Assembly: GCF_000498475.1 (NCBI RefSeq)
Contig: NZ_AVBI01000001.1
Location: forward strand, 62,001-126,000
Length of the DNA: 64,000 nucleotides
From: Flavobacterium cauense R2A-7
GTDB lineage: Bacteria > Bacteroidota > Bacteroidia > Flavobacteriales > Flavobacteriaceae
Direction: 5' to 3'
Within the stretch, counting starts at the first letter, position 1. Every line of letters begins with the position of its first letter. Of the stretch, positions 24,695 through 33,292 are shown piece after piece. Below the pieces are notes generated by a model, which saw only the letters and a program-made list of their open reading frames with translations, had not been told where the DNA came from and ran no database searches. Both the position numbers and the translations under genes were made by a program.

Positions 24695-25549
24695 ATGGCT
24701 TGGTTTAAAAGAACAGAAAAAGGAATTCAAACCGCAACTGAAGATAAAAAAGACGTACCGAAAGGACTTTGGTACAAATCACCAACCGGTAAAATTGTAG
24801 ATGCGGAAGAGTTGGCAAAAAATCTTTGGGTAAGCCCGGAAGACGGTTTCCATGTTCGTATCGGGAGTAAAGAATATTTCGAAATATTATTCGACAACAA
24901 CGAGTTTACGGAATTGGATGCCAACATCACATCAAAAGACACCCTTGGATTTGTCGATACAAAAAAATACAGCGACCGTTTGAAAGATGCAATGGACAAA
25001 ACCAAACTGAAAGATGCAGTCCGTACAGGCGTTGGAAAATCCAAAGGTAAAGACTTGGTGGTTTGTTGTATGGATTTTGCTTTCATTGGTGGATCGATGG
25101 GAGCTGTTGTGGGAGAAAAAATTTCCAGAGGAATTGACTATTCCATCAAAAACAACATCCCGTTCCTGATGATTTCAAAGTCAGGGGGTGCCCGTATGAT
25201 GGAAGCAGCGCAATCGTTGATGCAGTTGGCCAAAACTTCCGCAAAATTGGCACAGTTGGCAGAAGCCGGAATCCCGTATATTTCATTATGTACTGATCCT
25301 ACTACCGGAGGAACTACTGCTTCTTATGCTATGTTAGGCGATATCAACATTGCAGAACCGGGCGCTTTAATAGGATTTGCAGGACCACGTGTGGTAAAAG
25401 ACACGACCGGTAAAGATTTGCCGGAAGGTTTCCAAACGGCCGAATTCGTTTTAGAGCATGGTTTCCTTGATTTTATTACACCGAGAAAAGAGTTGAAAGA
25501 CAAAGTGAATCTGTATTTAGATTTGGTTTTGAATCAACCTATCCGATAA
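24695..25549 (+). CDS. accD: Acetyl-CoA carboxylase carboxyltransferase subunit beta, no zinc-ribbon cysteines
   Basis: 284 residues. The beta half of the carboxyltransferase that forms malonyl-CoA for fatty-acid synthesis. The crotonase-fold core is intact ([60 protein letters not shown]). The N-terminal segment aligns with the E. coli zinc ribbon ([27 protein letters not shown]), but all four Cys ligands are replaced (Ser, Thr, Ser and an acidic residue). The zinc site, linked to DNA/mRNA binding in E. coli, is therefore absent. It is followed by a strong terminator. Confidence 0.95.
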   Translation: MAWFKRTEKGIQTATEDKKDVPKGLWYKSPTGKIVDAEELAKNLWVSPEDGFHVRIGSKEYFEILFDNNEFTELDANITSKDTLGFVDTKKYSDRLKDAMDKTKLKDAVRTGVGKSKGKDLVVCCMDFAFIGGSMGAVVGEKISRGIDYSIKNNIPFLMISKSGGARMMEAAQSLMQLAKTSAKLAQLAEAGIPYISLCTDPTTGGTTASYAMLGDINIAEPGALIGFAGPRVVKDTTGKDLPEGFQTAEFVLEHGFLDFITPRKELKDKVNLYLDLVLNQPIR

Positions 25550-25552
25550 AAC

Positions 25553-25588
25553 AAAAATCCCGTCTGGCTTACTAGACGGGATTTTTTT
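25553..25588 (+). terminator. Intrinsic terminator of accD
   Basis: A 13-bp perfect stem (25553-25565 with 25574-25586, AATCCCGTCT/AGACGGGATT), an 8-base loop and a T-rich tail, 3 bases after the stop codon. Confidence 0.9.
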
Positions 25589-25618
25589 ATTTATTTTGAT
25601 TTTGTAAAACAGTGCAGT

Positions 25619-25691
25619 TGTCATTTCAAAGAAGTAGCAACATTTTCTAATGGTTCAAATTATGAGATTCTTCGACAGGCTCAGAATGACA
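25619..25691. repeat. Putative dispersed intergenic element with TGTCATT-like/AATGACA ends
   Basis: The 73-base stretch begins TTGTCATT and ends AATGACA, with GAGATTCTTCGACAGGCTCA inside. From memory, this phrase and its variants are scattered in the spacers of many Bacteroidota genomes. The ends are inverted (TGTCATT-like and AATGACA). Only one copy lies in this window, so repetition cannot be shown here. Confidence 0.45.
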
Positions 25692-25728
25692 AAAATACCG
25701 ATTTCACTCTGTACGCAACAGTTATAAA

Positions 25729-25764
25729 CTGCCGACTGATTACTAAATACTGATTACTGAACAC
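25729..25764. repeat. ACTGATTACT word-repeat spacer
   Basis: The words CTGCCGACTGATTACTAAAT and ACTGATTACTGAACAC form a low-complexity stretch just past the stop of the ABC permease gene. It has the same style as the other word-repeat spacers but a different vocabulary. Confidence 0.45.
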
Positions 25765-25769
25765 TTAAA

Positions 25770-27035
25770 TTACATCCCACTGCGAATCGCTTCCACAGGA
25801 TCCAGTTTGGATGCTGAAATAGCAGGTACAATTCCGGAAATCAATCCAATAAAGGCCGCTAAGGAAGTTCCAATCACCACGTTCCAGAAACCGAGTACGA
25901 ACTCAAAATCCAACGCTTTGGACAAACCTAACGCAATAACCCAAACCAGCAACATCCCCACAATCCCTCCTATTACGGAAAGAATAACCGCTTCAAACAA
26001 AAACTGGAAAAGGATAAAACGATTTTTGGCGCCTAAGGCTTTCTGAATTCCGATAAGATTGGTACGCTCTTTTACCGAAACGAACATGATATTGGCAATT
26101 CCGAAACCACCTACCAACAATGAAAATCCACTGATAATCCAGCCCACCAGATTCATCTGCCCTACAATGCCGTCAATCATTTCGGTAAAACCGGAAAGAA
26201 TATTGATGAAAAAATTATCCGGATCACTGGTTTTCAGTCCTCTGAAATTACGGAGTTTATAGGTTAGTTCGCCTTTAAACTCTTCGATATCGGTTCCTTT
26301 TTCGGGTTTTAGTTCGATTACCGGAGTTAAAGCATCGTTGTTGTCTCCGAAGATGCGTCGGAAATTATTGCTCGGAATGTACGCCCGGGTATCGTTACTC
26401 CCGAAAATGGACTCCCCTTGTTTTTTCATTACCCCAACCACACTGTAACGTTGTCCGTACAACCGAACGTCTTTACCAATAGGATTCATGTCGCCAAAAA
26501 GCGTATTGGCCACTTCACTCCCAATTACAATTACCCCCAATCCGGCATTGGATTCGGCTTCCGAAAAAAATCTTCCTTCGGCCACTTTAACGTCGTCGAT
26601 GACTTCAATTTCGTTGGTAGAAGGCACAATTTCAATGGCACTGGCCGTTTGTTTTTCAAATTTTATGTTTTCCCTTTTAGTAAAATACGCAAAACAACTC
26701 TTGTCCAAATGGGTTAAGGAACGACGCAGATGCAAATATTCGTCGTAGGTTACATTGGGAAACTGTCCGATTTTCCAATCCGGAACATCGGAAGGTCCGA
26801 AAGAATATTTAAACAGGTAGATGGTGTTTTTATCCAGTCCGCTCAAATCGCTTTTAATTTTCCGGTCCATTGAATCTACAGCCGTTAAAACCGCAATAAT
26901 GGAAAAAATACCAATGGTAACACCCAACAAAGACAGTAACGTACGCAACTTGTTGTTTCGAAGTGCGTTCATGGCAAAACTCAGACTTTCCTTTAAAAGT
27001 CGGACGTAAAGAATCGTATTGTTATGTTGGCTCAT
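25770..27035 (-). CDS. MacB/FtsX-type ABC transporter permease
   Basis: 421 residues. A membrane helix near residues 30-52 (LRTLLSLLGVTIGIFSIIAVL) is followed by a MacB-type periplasmic core domain (about 53-285) and a C-terminal FtsX domain with three helices (about 295-415). It ends in the usual SKLDPVEAIRSGM. The fold is that of type VII (mechanotransmission) exporters, which push lipoproteins, peptides or drugs out with energy from a separate ATPase. No ATPase or adaptor gene is adjacent, so its partner must be encoded elsewhere; the substrate is unknown. Confidence 0.9.
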   Translation of the reverse strand: MSQHNNTILYVRLLKESLSFAMNALRNNKLRTLLSLLGVTIGIFSIIAVLTAVDSMDRKIKSDLSGLDKNTIYLFKYSFGPSDVPDWKIGQFPNVTYDEYLHLRRSLTHLDKSCFAYFTKRENIKFEKQTASAIEIVPSTNEIEVIDDVKVAEGRFFSEAESNAGLGVIVIGSEVANTLFGDMNPIGKDVRLYGQRYSVVGVMKKQGESIFGSNDTRAYIPSNNFRRIFGDNNDALTPVIELKPEKGTDIEEFKGELTYKLRNFRGLKTSDPDNFFINILSGFTEMIDGIVGQMNLVGWIISGFSLLVGGFGIANIMFVSVKERTNLIGIQKALGAKNRFILFQFLFEAVILSVIGGIVGMLLVWVIALGLSKALDFEFVLGFWNVVIGTSLAAFIGLISGIVPAISASKLDPVEAIRSGM

Positions 27036-27125
27036 GGTATCCGGATTTTGATATGCTTTGAAAGCGAATGAATATTGGTATTAAAACCGACAAAAATGTT
27101 ACAGAAATTCAAGACAAATCGTAAA

Positions 27126-27214
27126 TAGCCCTGATGGGAATGTAAATCCTGTTATTGTGAGATTGTCCCGCAAGCTCGCACTAACAGATTGCAATGGACA
27201 GCAGGAAAATGGCC
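27126..27214 (+). ncRNA. Structured intergenic element, possible Flavo-1-like RNA
   Basis: Nested pairings: an outer GCC/GGC (27128-27130, 27211-27213) with CCTG/CAGG (27030s side 27130-27133 and 27202-27205), then AAT/ATT with CTGTTA/TAACAG (27049s side 27149-27154 and 27182-27187), and a tip stem TGTGAG/CTCGCA (27156-27161, 27075s side 27175-27180). The phrase AGCCCTGATGG plus ACAGCAGG recalls a frequent flavobacterial intergenic element that may be the Flavo-1 motif. It lies upstream of the purH promoter, so it is not in the purH leader. Orientation and function are inferred. Confidence 0.45.
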
Positions 27215-27271
27215 TCCAAAAAAGCCCAAACCAACCGCTCCAAAAAAATATAAAAAACTATGTTATAATGT

Positions 27272-27303
27272 TTTGAATCTTAAGTGTACAATACCTACTT
27301 TTG
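27272..27303 (+). promoter_or_regulatory. Bacteroidota-type promoter of purH
   Basis: TTTG (27272-27275), 20 bases, TACTTTTG (27296-27303), an exact consensus pair 22 bases before the ATG. The -7 box lies in CCTACTTTTGCACC, identical over 14 bases to the ppa promoter. Confidence 0.75.
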
Positions 27304-27325
27304 CACCTTTAAACACAACAACACA

Positions 27326-28852
27326 ATGAACACTGCAAAAACAATCCAATCCGCCTTAATTTCGGTATTTGACAAAGAAGGTTTAGAACCTATCGTAAAA
27401 AAATTACACGCCCACAACGTAACCATTTATTCTACTGGAGGAACAGAAGAGTTTATTAAAAGCTTCGGTATTCCGGTTGTGGCGGTGGAAGATGTTACTT
27501 CGTACCCCTCCATACTTGGCGGACGCGTAAAAACGTTGCACCCGAAAATCTTCGGTGGTATCCTGAACCGTCAGGACCATGAAGGCGATGTGGCACAAAT
27601 GGAAGAATACCAAATACCGCAGATTGATTTAGTGATTGTAGATTTATATCCTTTTGAAAAAACAGTAGCTTCCGGAGCGAGTGAAGCCGATATTATCGAG
27701 AAAATCGACATCGGTGGGATTTCCTTAATCCGTGCAGCGGCGAAAAATTTTAAAGATACCGTTATCGTGGCTTCGGTTAACGAATATGCTTTGTTCCTTG
27801 ACATGATTACCAACGGAAACGGCGCAACAACATTGGCGGAAAGAAAATTACTGGCAACCAAAGCCTTCCACGTTTCTTCGCACTATGACGGCGCTATTTT
27901 CAATTACTTCAACTCAGACGAAACCGTTTACAAAGCGAGTATTGCTGACGGCCAGGTGTTACGTTACGGAGAAAACCCGCACCAGAAAGGATTTTTCTTT
28001 GGCGAATTTGACAAAATGTTCAATAAAGTCCACGGAAAAGAGCTATCTTACAACAACCTATTGGATGTGGATGCGGCAGTGAATTTAATGAACGAGTTTA
28101 AAAACGATAAAGCCACTTTTGCGATTTTAAAACACAACAATGCTTGTGGTTTAGCTACAAGAAACACAGTTAAAGAAGCGTATTTGGATGCTTTGGCGGG
28201 TGATCCGACTTCGGCTTTCGGAGGTGTTTTGATTTCCAATTCAAAAATTGACGAAGCGGCTGCAGAAGAAATCAATAAGTTGTTTTGCGAAGTGGTGATT
28301 GCACCGGCGTATGACGAAAAAGCGATTGCAATTTTAGAAGAAAAGAAAAACAGAATCATCCTGATTCAGAACGAGGTGGAATTACCTACAAAACAAGTGA
28401 GAACTTGTCTTAACGGTTTGTTAATTCAGGAAAAAGACAATATTACAGACAATAAAGAACATTTAAAAGTCGTTACTCATACAGCTCCGACAGTACAGGA
28501 AATCGATGATTTGCTGTTTGCATCCAAAATCTGTAAACACACCAAATCCAATACGATTGTTTTCGCTAAAAACGGACAATTGCTAGCTTCCGGAACCGGG
28601 CAAACTTCAAGAGTGGATGCCTTGCGTCACGCTGTTGAAAAAGCAAACGCCTTTGGTTTTGATTTGAATGGTGCCGTAATGGCAAGTGATGCGTTCTTCC
28701 CATTCCCGGATTGTGTGGAATTGGCGAAAAATGCAGGAATTACTGCGGTAATCCAACCGGGTGGTTCCATAAAAGACGAATTGAGTATCAACTATTGCAA
28801 CGAAAATAAAGTTTCGATGGTATTTACCGGAATTCGCCATTTTAAACATTAA
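27326..28852 (+). CDS. purH: Bifunctional AICAR formyltransferase/IMP cyclohydrolase
   Basis: 508 residues from the ATG at 27326; an in-frame start 42 bases upstream would overlap the promoter and is rejected. It performs the last two steps of IMP synthesis. The N-terminal MGS-like cyclohydrolase domain (about 1-150: ALISVFDKEGLEP, STGGTEEFIKS, LGGRVKTLHPKIFGGIL) is followed by the AICARFT domain (LRYGENPHQKG, LKHNNACGLA, DAFFPFPDCVELA, GGSIKDE). The enzyme uses 10-formyl-tetrahydrofolate, tying it to the folA/thyA folate cycle nearby. The mre operon follows in the same direction. Confidence 0.97.
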   Translation: MNTAKTIQSALISVFDKEGLEPIVKKLHAHNVTIYSTGGTEEFIKSFGIPVVAVEDVTSYPSILGGRVKTLHPKIFGGILNRQDHEGDVAQMEEYQIPQIDLVIVDLYPFEKTVASGASEADIIEKIDIGGISLIRAAAKNFKDTVIVASVNEYALFLDMITNGNGATTLAERKLLATKAFHVSSHYDGAIFNYFNSDETVYKASIADGQVLRYGENPHQKGFFFGEFDKMFNKVHGKELSYNNLLDVDAAVNLMNEFKNDKATFAILKHNNACGLATRNTVKEAYLDALAGDPTSAFGGVLISNSKIDEAAAEEINKLFCEVVIAPAYDEKAIAILEEKKNRIILIQNEVELPTKQVRTCLNGLLIQEKDNITDNKEHLKVVTHTAPTVQEIDDLLFASKICKHTKSNTIVFAKNGQLLASGTGQTSRVDALRHAVEKANAFGFDLNGAVMASDAFFPFPDCVELAKNAGITAVIQPGGSIKDELSINYCNENKVSMVFTGIRHFKH

Positions 28853-28858
28853 TTTTAT

Positions 28859-28866
28859 TATTTTTG
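28859..28866 (+). promoter_or_regulatory. -7 box of the mreB operon
   Basis: TATTTTTG, an exact TAnnTTTG match 41 bases before the mreB ATG and just past the purH stop. No clear TTG partner is seen. Confidence 0.4.
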
Positions 28867-28907
28867 TAGGCTAATTATTTATAAATAAATTAAACCCTCT
28901 TTTGAGT

Positions 28908-29936
28908 ATGGGATTTTTTGATTTCATGACCGAGGACATCGCGATTGACCTTGGAACCGCAAATACCTTAATCATTCATAATGACAAGGTTGTTATTGAC
29001 AGTCCGTCTATTGTTGCCCGTGACCGCATCACCGGTAAGATCATTGCTGTCGGTAAGGAAGCGAACATGATGCAGGGTAAAACCCATGAGAACATCAAAA
29101 CCATTCGTCCTTTGAAAGATGGGGTTATTGCTGACTTCGATGCGTCGGAGAAAATGATTAGCATGTTTATAAAAAGCATTCCTGCCTTAAAGAAAAAAAT
29201 GTTTACACCGGCACTTCGTATGGTCGTTTGTATTCCATCAGGGATTACCGAAGTGGAAATGCGTGCGGTAAAAGAATCGTGTGAGCGTGTAAACGGAAAA
29301 GAAGTATACTTAATCCACGAACCGATGGCTGCGGCTATCGGTATCGGGGTTGACATCATGCAGCCGAAAGGAAACATGATTGTAGATATCGGAGGGGGTA
29401 CCACAGAAATTGCTGTTATCGCATTAGGCGGTATCGTGTGTGACAAATCGGTTAAAATTGCCGGTGACGTGTTCACAAACGACATCATCTACTACATGAG
29501 AACGCAGCACAACCTTTTTGTTGGGGAAACTACCGCTGAAAAAATTAAAATTGCCATCGGTGCTGCCACAGAAGATCTGGACACACCGCCGGATGAAATG
29601 GAAGTACAAGGACGTGACTTGTTAACCGGAAAACCAAAACAGGTAAACGTTTCCTACCGTGAGATTGCCAAAGCGTTGGACAAATCGATTCAGCGTATTG
29701 AAGATGCGGTAATGGAAACCTTATCCCAAACGCCTCCGGAATTAGCAGCAGACATCTACAACACTGGTATTTATCTTGCAGGTGGAGGCTCGATGTTACG
29801 AGGACTGGACAAGCGAATTTCACAAAAAACCGACCTACCGGTGTATATTGCTGAAGACCCCCTAAGAGCAGTAGTACGCGGAACCGGAATGGCATTGAAA
29901 AACCTACAAAAATTTAGAAGTATTCTTATCAAATAA
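28908..29936 (+). CDS. mreB: Rod shape-determining protein MreB
   Basis: 342 residues from the ATG at 28908 (MGFFDFMTEDIAIDLGTAN); a TTG two codons upstream is less likely. An actin-fold ATPase that polymerises under the inner membrane and steers the elongasome. Phosphate 1 DLGTANTLI, phosphate 2 IVDIGGGTTEIAVIALGG and adenosine motif LAGGGSMLRGLDKRI are intact; the N-terminal FFDFM stretch fits the membrane-binding helix. It opens the run mreB-mreC-mreD-mrdA-rodA, a complete rod system. Confidence 0.97.
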   Translation: MGFFDFMTEDIAIDLGTANTLIIHNDKVVIDSPSIVARDRITGKIIAVGKEANMMQGKTHENIKTIRPLKDGVIADFDASEKMISMFIKSIPALKKKMFTPALRMVVCIPSGITEVEMRAVKESCERVNGKEVYLIHEPMAAAIGIGVDIMQPKGNMIVDIGGGTTEIAVIALGGIVCDKSVKIAGDVFTNDIIYYMRTQHNLFVGETTAEKIKIAIGAATEDLDTPPDEMEVQGRDLLTGKPKQVNVSYREIAKALDKSIQRIEDAVMETLSQTPPELAADIYNTGIYLAGGGSMLRGLDKRISQKTDLPVYIAEDPLRAVVRGTGMALKNLQKFRSILIK

Positions 29937-29947
29937 AGAAATAATAC

Positions 29948-30775
29948 ATGCAGCAAATAATTAATTTTATATTTAAAAACAGCAATCGATTGCTGTTTTT
30001 GCTGCTTTTGATAACCTCGTTAACACTGACTATTCAGTCGCATTCCTACCATCGAAGCCAGTTTGTAAGTTCGGCTAACGATGTAACGGGCGGTGTATAC
30101 CAACGCATCAACAATGTGAAGGAATACTTTAATCTGCGCACACAAAACGACAATCTGGCAAAAGAGAATGCTTATCTGAAACAATTGCTTTACAACAAAC
30201 CCGATACGGTTATCGCTTCCACCGAACTGATTCCGAGAGGATATGAAGACATTAAAGTAATCCAATCCAAAGTCATCAACAATTCCTTCAACGTTCCTGA
30301 AAATTACATCACCATCAACAGCGGAAGCAAAGACGGCATTAAATCCGATATGGGTGTGGTCAACAGTCTGGGGATTGTGGGTATCGTTGAAAAAACCTCT
30401 AAAAATTACGCTACGGTTCAAAGCATCCTGAATATTAAATCACAGATTAATGCCAAGATTAAAAAATCAAATCACTTTGGTTCCTTAATCTGGAATGCTA
30501 AAAATGTGGGCTATGCACAATTAATTGATGTGCCTCGATTGGCGACCGTTCGAAAAGGAGATACGATTGTAACCGGCGGACGTTCGGTAATCTTTCCTGA
30601 AAACATTCCAATTGGAAAAATCGACCGTATCTTCATCGACAAAGCTACAAACTACTATACCATTAACGTCCGTTTATTCAACGACATGACAAATCTGGGT
30701 CACGTGTATGTAATCGAAAATGTAAAACGCAAGGAAATCATTAAATTAGAAGAAGAAACAAAACCAGATGAATAG
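29948..30775 (+). CDS. mreC: Rod shape-determining protein MreC
   Basis: 275 residues: one N-terminal membrane helix (about 12-32), a coiled coil (about 55-85, NLRTQNDNLAKENAYLKQLL) and two beta-rich domains in the periplasm (about 90-265). MreC joins MreB and MreD to PBP2 and is thought to switch PBP2 into its active state. GSKDGIKSDMGVVNSLGIVG and VRKGDTIVTGGRSVIFPENIPIG are conserved loops. It overlaps mreD by 8 bases. Confidence 0.94.
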   Translation: MQQIINFIFKNSNRLLFLLLLITSLTLTIQSHSYHRSQFVSSANDVTGGVYQRINNVKEYFNLRTQNDNLAKENAYLKQLLYNKPDTVIASTELIPRGYEDIKVIQSKVINNSFNVPENYITINSGSKDGIKSDMGVVNSLGIVGIVEKTSKNYATVQSILNIKSQINAKIKKSNHFGSLIWNAKNVGYAQLIDVPRLATVRKGDTIVTGGRSVIFPENIPIGKIDRIFIDKATNYYTINVRLFNDMTNLGHVYVIENVKRKEIIKLEEETKPDE

Positions 30776-31274
30776 TACCTTTCTCCTAAATACTTTCCGA
30801 TTTGTGGCGCTGCTTGCCCTTCAGGTTGTTCTGTTTAACAACATCAACTTTCTGGGGTATGTCAATCCGTTTCCCTACATTCTGTTTATCATTTTATATC
30901 CTGTAAACGGTAACCGAGCAGGACTATTGGTCGCCAGCTTCCTGTTGGGACTCACCATGGACATGTTTTCCAATTCGGGAGGCGTTCACGCTACGGCTTG
31001 TCTTGTTTTAGCCTACTTGCGCCCGTACATATTCAAATTTGCCTTCGGTATCAGTTACGAATATCAAACGGTAAAAATTGCCGATAAAATGTCGCCGGAA
31101 CGCTTCACTTTTATCCTTATTGCGGTTTTAATTCACCATTTGGTGCTGTACCTTTTAGAAATCTTCCGATTTAATTTCTTTTGGGAAATTTTATGGCGAA
31201 CTTTGTTATCAACTTTGTTTACCTTATTACTTTGCATCATAAGCATCTACTTAATTAAGCCAAGCAAACGATGA
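30768..31274 (+). CDS. mreD: Rod shape-determining protein MreD
   Basis: 168 residues with five or six membrane helices, the standard MreD size and topology. It is the integral membrane partner of MreC. FPYILFIILYPVNGNRAGLL and FLLGLTMDMFSNSGGVHATA are recognisable. Sequence is weakly conserved in this family, so the call rests on topology plus position. Start overlaps the mreC stop by 8 bases and its stop overlaps the mrdA start (ATGA). Confidence 0.9.
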   Translation: MNSTFLLNTFRFVALLALQVVLFNNINFLGYVNPFPYILFIILYPVNGNRAGLLVASFLLGLTMDMFSNSGGVHATACLVLAYLRPYIFKFAFGISYEYQTVKIADKMSPERFTFILIAVLIHHLVLYLLEIFRFNFFWEILWRTLLSTLFTLLLCIISIYLIKPSKR

Positions 31275-33292
31275 GAAAGCTTTTTTTACCCGGTTTGATT
31301 GTTGTTACGGCAGTGCTGTTAATAGCAAGGCTTTTCTATTTGCAGATTCTCGACGATTCCTTTAAAATCAAGTCGGACAACAATGCCATTAAAATAGTGT
31401 ACGATTATCCGGAACGCGGCTACATTTACGACCGAAACGGAGAATTATTGGTAGCCAACCAACCTTCCTATGACATCATGGTCATTCCAAAGGATATCAA
31501 AAACCTTGACACTTTAGAATTTTGTACTATCCTCAATATCACTAAAGAAGATTTTATCAAGAAAATTGAGAAAGCAAAAATCTACAGTCCGCGTTTGCCT
31601 TCCGTATTTCTGCCCCAACTGAACAAGATGGAATATGCTGCTTTTCAGGAAAAAATCAGAAAATACGAAGGGTTTTATATTCAGAAACGTTCTTTAAGGG
31701 ATTATCAGGTGAATGTAGGCGCCAACGTTTTCGGCTATATCACTCAGGTAAACGACGCCATCATCAAAAAACATCCTTACTACAAAAGCGGGGATTTGAT
31801 TGGTATGCAGGGCGTGGAACAGACCTATGAAGAAATTCTGCGCGGAATTAAAGGGGTTAAGTACCGTCAGCGCGACCGTTTCAACAAAGACATCGGTCCG
31901 TATAAAGAGGGGATTTACGATACAATTGCCGTTCAGGGAAAAGACATTACCCTGACGTTGGATGTCGAGCTTCAGAAATACGGTGAAGCCCTAATGAAAA
32001 ACAAACGCGGCGGAATTGTAGCAATCGAACCTAGAACCGGTGAAATATTGGCTTTAGTGACGGCTCCGTCTTATGATCCTGCCATTTTGGTTGGAAGAGA
32101 ACGCTCTAAAAACTATACAGCTTTATACAACGACTCCATTTCCATGCCTTTGTTTGACAGGGGGTTATTGGCGGAATACCCTCCGGGTTCTCCCTTTAAA
32201 ATCTTAACCGCACTGGTTGGCTTACAGGAAGGCGTTATAGACGAAAAAACACAGTTTGTTTGCAATCACGGTTTCTCCTATGGTCGCGGATCCTTTATGC
32301 GCTGTCACTGCGGTGGTGGAGTTAGGGATTTGCATGTAGGTATTTACAAATCCTGTAACGCCTATTTCGGGAACGTATATAAAAGAACGATAGACAAGTT
32401 TCAAAAACCAAGATATGGTGTTAATGCCTGGAGTGGCCATTTAAAGAGTTTTGGACTGGGGAATTTCATGGGCTACGATCTGCCGCCAGGAAGAAAAGGA
32501 CACATCCCAACCTCTAATTACTATGATCGCTGGTATCCAAATGGCGGTTGGAGAAGTACTACCATTATTTCCAATTCCATCGGACAAGGAGAGGTTCTGA
32601 TGACTCCGATTCAATTGGCCAACATGATGGCTACCGTTGCCAATGAAGGGTATTATTATACACCTCATATCATCAAAAAAATCAAAGGACAGCCCATCGA
32701 TAAAAAATTCCGAACCAAACACATAACAACCATAGACAAGCAATACTTCAAACCTATTATTAACGGTTTGTTTGACGTTTACAACTTGGGTACAGCATAC
32801 GGTTCGCGTGTGGAAGGAATAGAAATATGCGGAAAAACGGGTACCGCTGAAAATTTCACCAAAATTAACGGCAAACGAGTACAGCTGCAAGATCATTCGG
32901 TTTTTGTTGCTTTTGCTCCAAGAATTAATCCGAAAATAGCAATCGCCGTGTTAGTAGAAAACGGACATTACGGTGCAACATGGGCCGCCCCAATAACCAG
33001 TTTGATGATTGAAAAATACATCAAGAAAGACACCATAACAAGAGTTGATTTAGAACGCCGTATGATGGAAGGCAGTCTGCAGGCAGAATACGACAAAGTT
33101 GTTAATGGCTTTTACTTTGAACCAAAAGACAAGAAAAAGGATTCAAAAGAAAAAACCGAAGTAACGGAAAAAAATAAAGGCGATAAAAAAACAGGTACTC
33201 AAAAAGAAGACAAAAAAGACGATTCGCAAAAAAACAATGCGAATATAAAAGTGACTGCAACGGATAATAAACAGAAGCCTAAAAACAAATGA
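31271..33292 (+). CDS. mrdA: Penicillin-binding protein 2 (elongasome transpeptidase)
   Basis: 673 residues. Membrane anchor (about 5-24), pedestal domain (about 50-230), then the class B transpeptidase domain. Active-site Ser307 and Lys310 are in PPGSPFKI (most PBP2 read STFK), the SCN motif is in KSCNAYFGN, and KTG is in CGKTGTAEN. A Cys/His cluster RCHCGGG lies near the metal-binding region known in some PBP2. After about residue 612 comes a 60-residue Lys/Asp/Glu-rich tail, predicted disordered and periplasmic. It crosslinks lateral wall peptidoglycan with RodA. The gene overlaps mreD and rodA by ATGA. Confidence 0.95.
   Translation: MRKLFLPGLIVVTAVLLIARLFYLQILDDSFKIKSDNNAIKIVYDYPERGYIYDRNGELLVANQPSYDIMVIPKDIKNLDTLEFCTILNITKEDFIKKIEKAKIYSPRLPSVFLPQLNKMEYAAFQEKIRKYEGFYIQKRSLRDYQVNVGANVFGYITQVNDAIIKKHPYYKSGDLIGMQGVEQTYEEILRGIKGVKYRQRDRFNKDIGPYKEGIYDTIAVQGKDITLTLDVELQKYGEALMKNKRGGIVAIEPRTGEILALVTAPSYDPAILVGRERSKNYTALYNDSISMPLFDRGLLAEYPPGSPFKILTALVGLQEGVIDEKTQFVCNHGFSYGRGSFMRCHCGGGVRDLHVGIYKSCNAYFGNVYKRTIDKFQKPRYGVNAWSGHLKSFGLGNFMGYDLPPGRKGHIPTSNYYDRWYPNGGWRSTTIISNSIGQGEVLMTPIQLANMMATVANEGYYYTPHIIKKIKGQPIDKKFRTKHITTIDKQYFKPIINGLFDVYNLGTAYGSRVEGIEICGKTGTAENFTKINGKRVQLQDHSVFVAFAPRINPKIAIAVLVENGHYGATWAAPITSLMIEKYIKKDTITRVDLERRMMEGSLQAEYDKVVNGFYFEPKDKKKDSKEKTEVTEKNKGDKKTGTQKEDKKDDSQKNNANIKVTATDNKQKPKNK

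Noticed and set aside
27126-27325. Purine riboswitch in front of purH
   Set aside because: The consensus promoter lies between the structured element and the gene, so the element is not in the leader; no purine aptamer core is visible.
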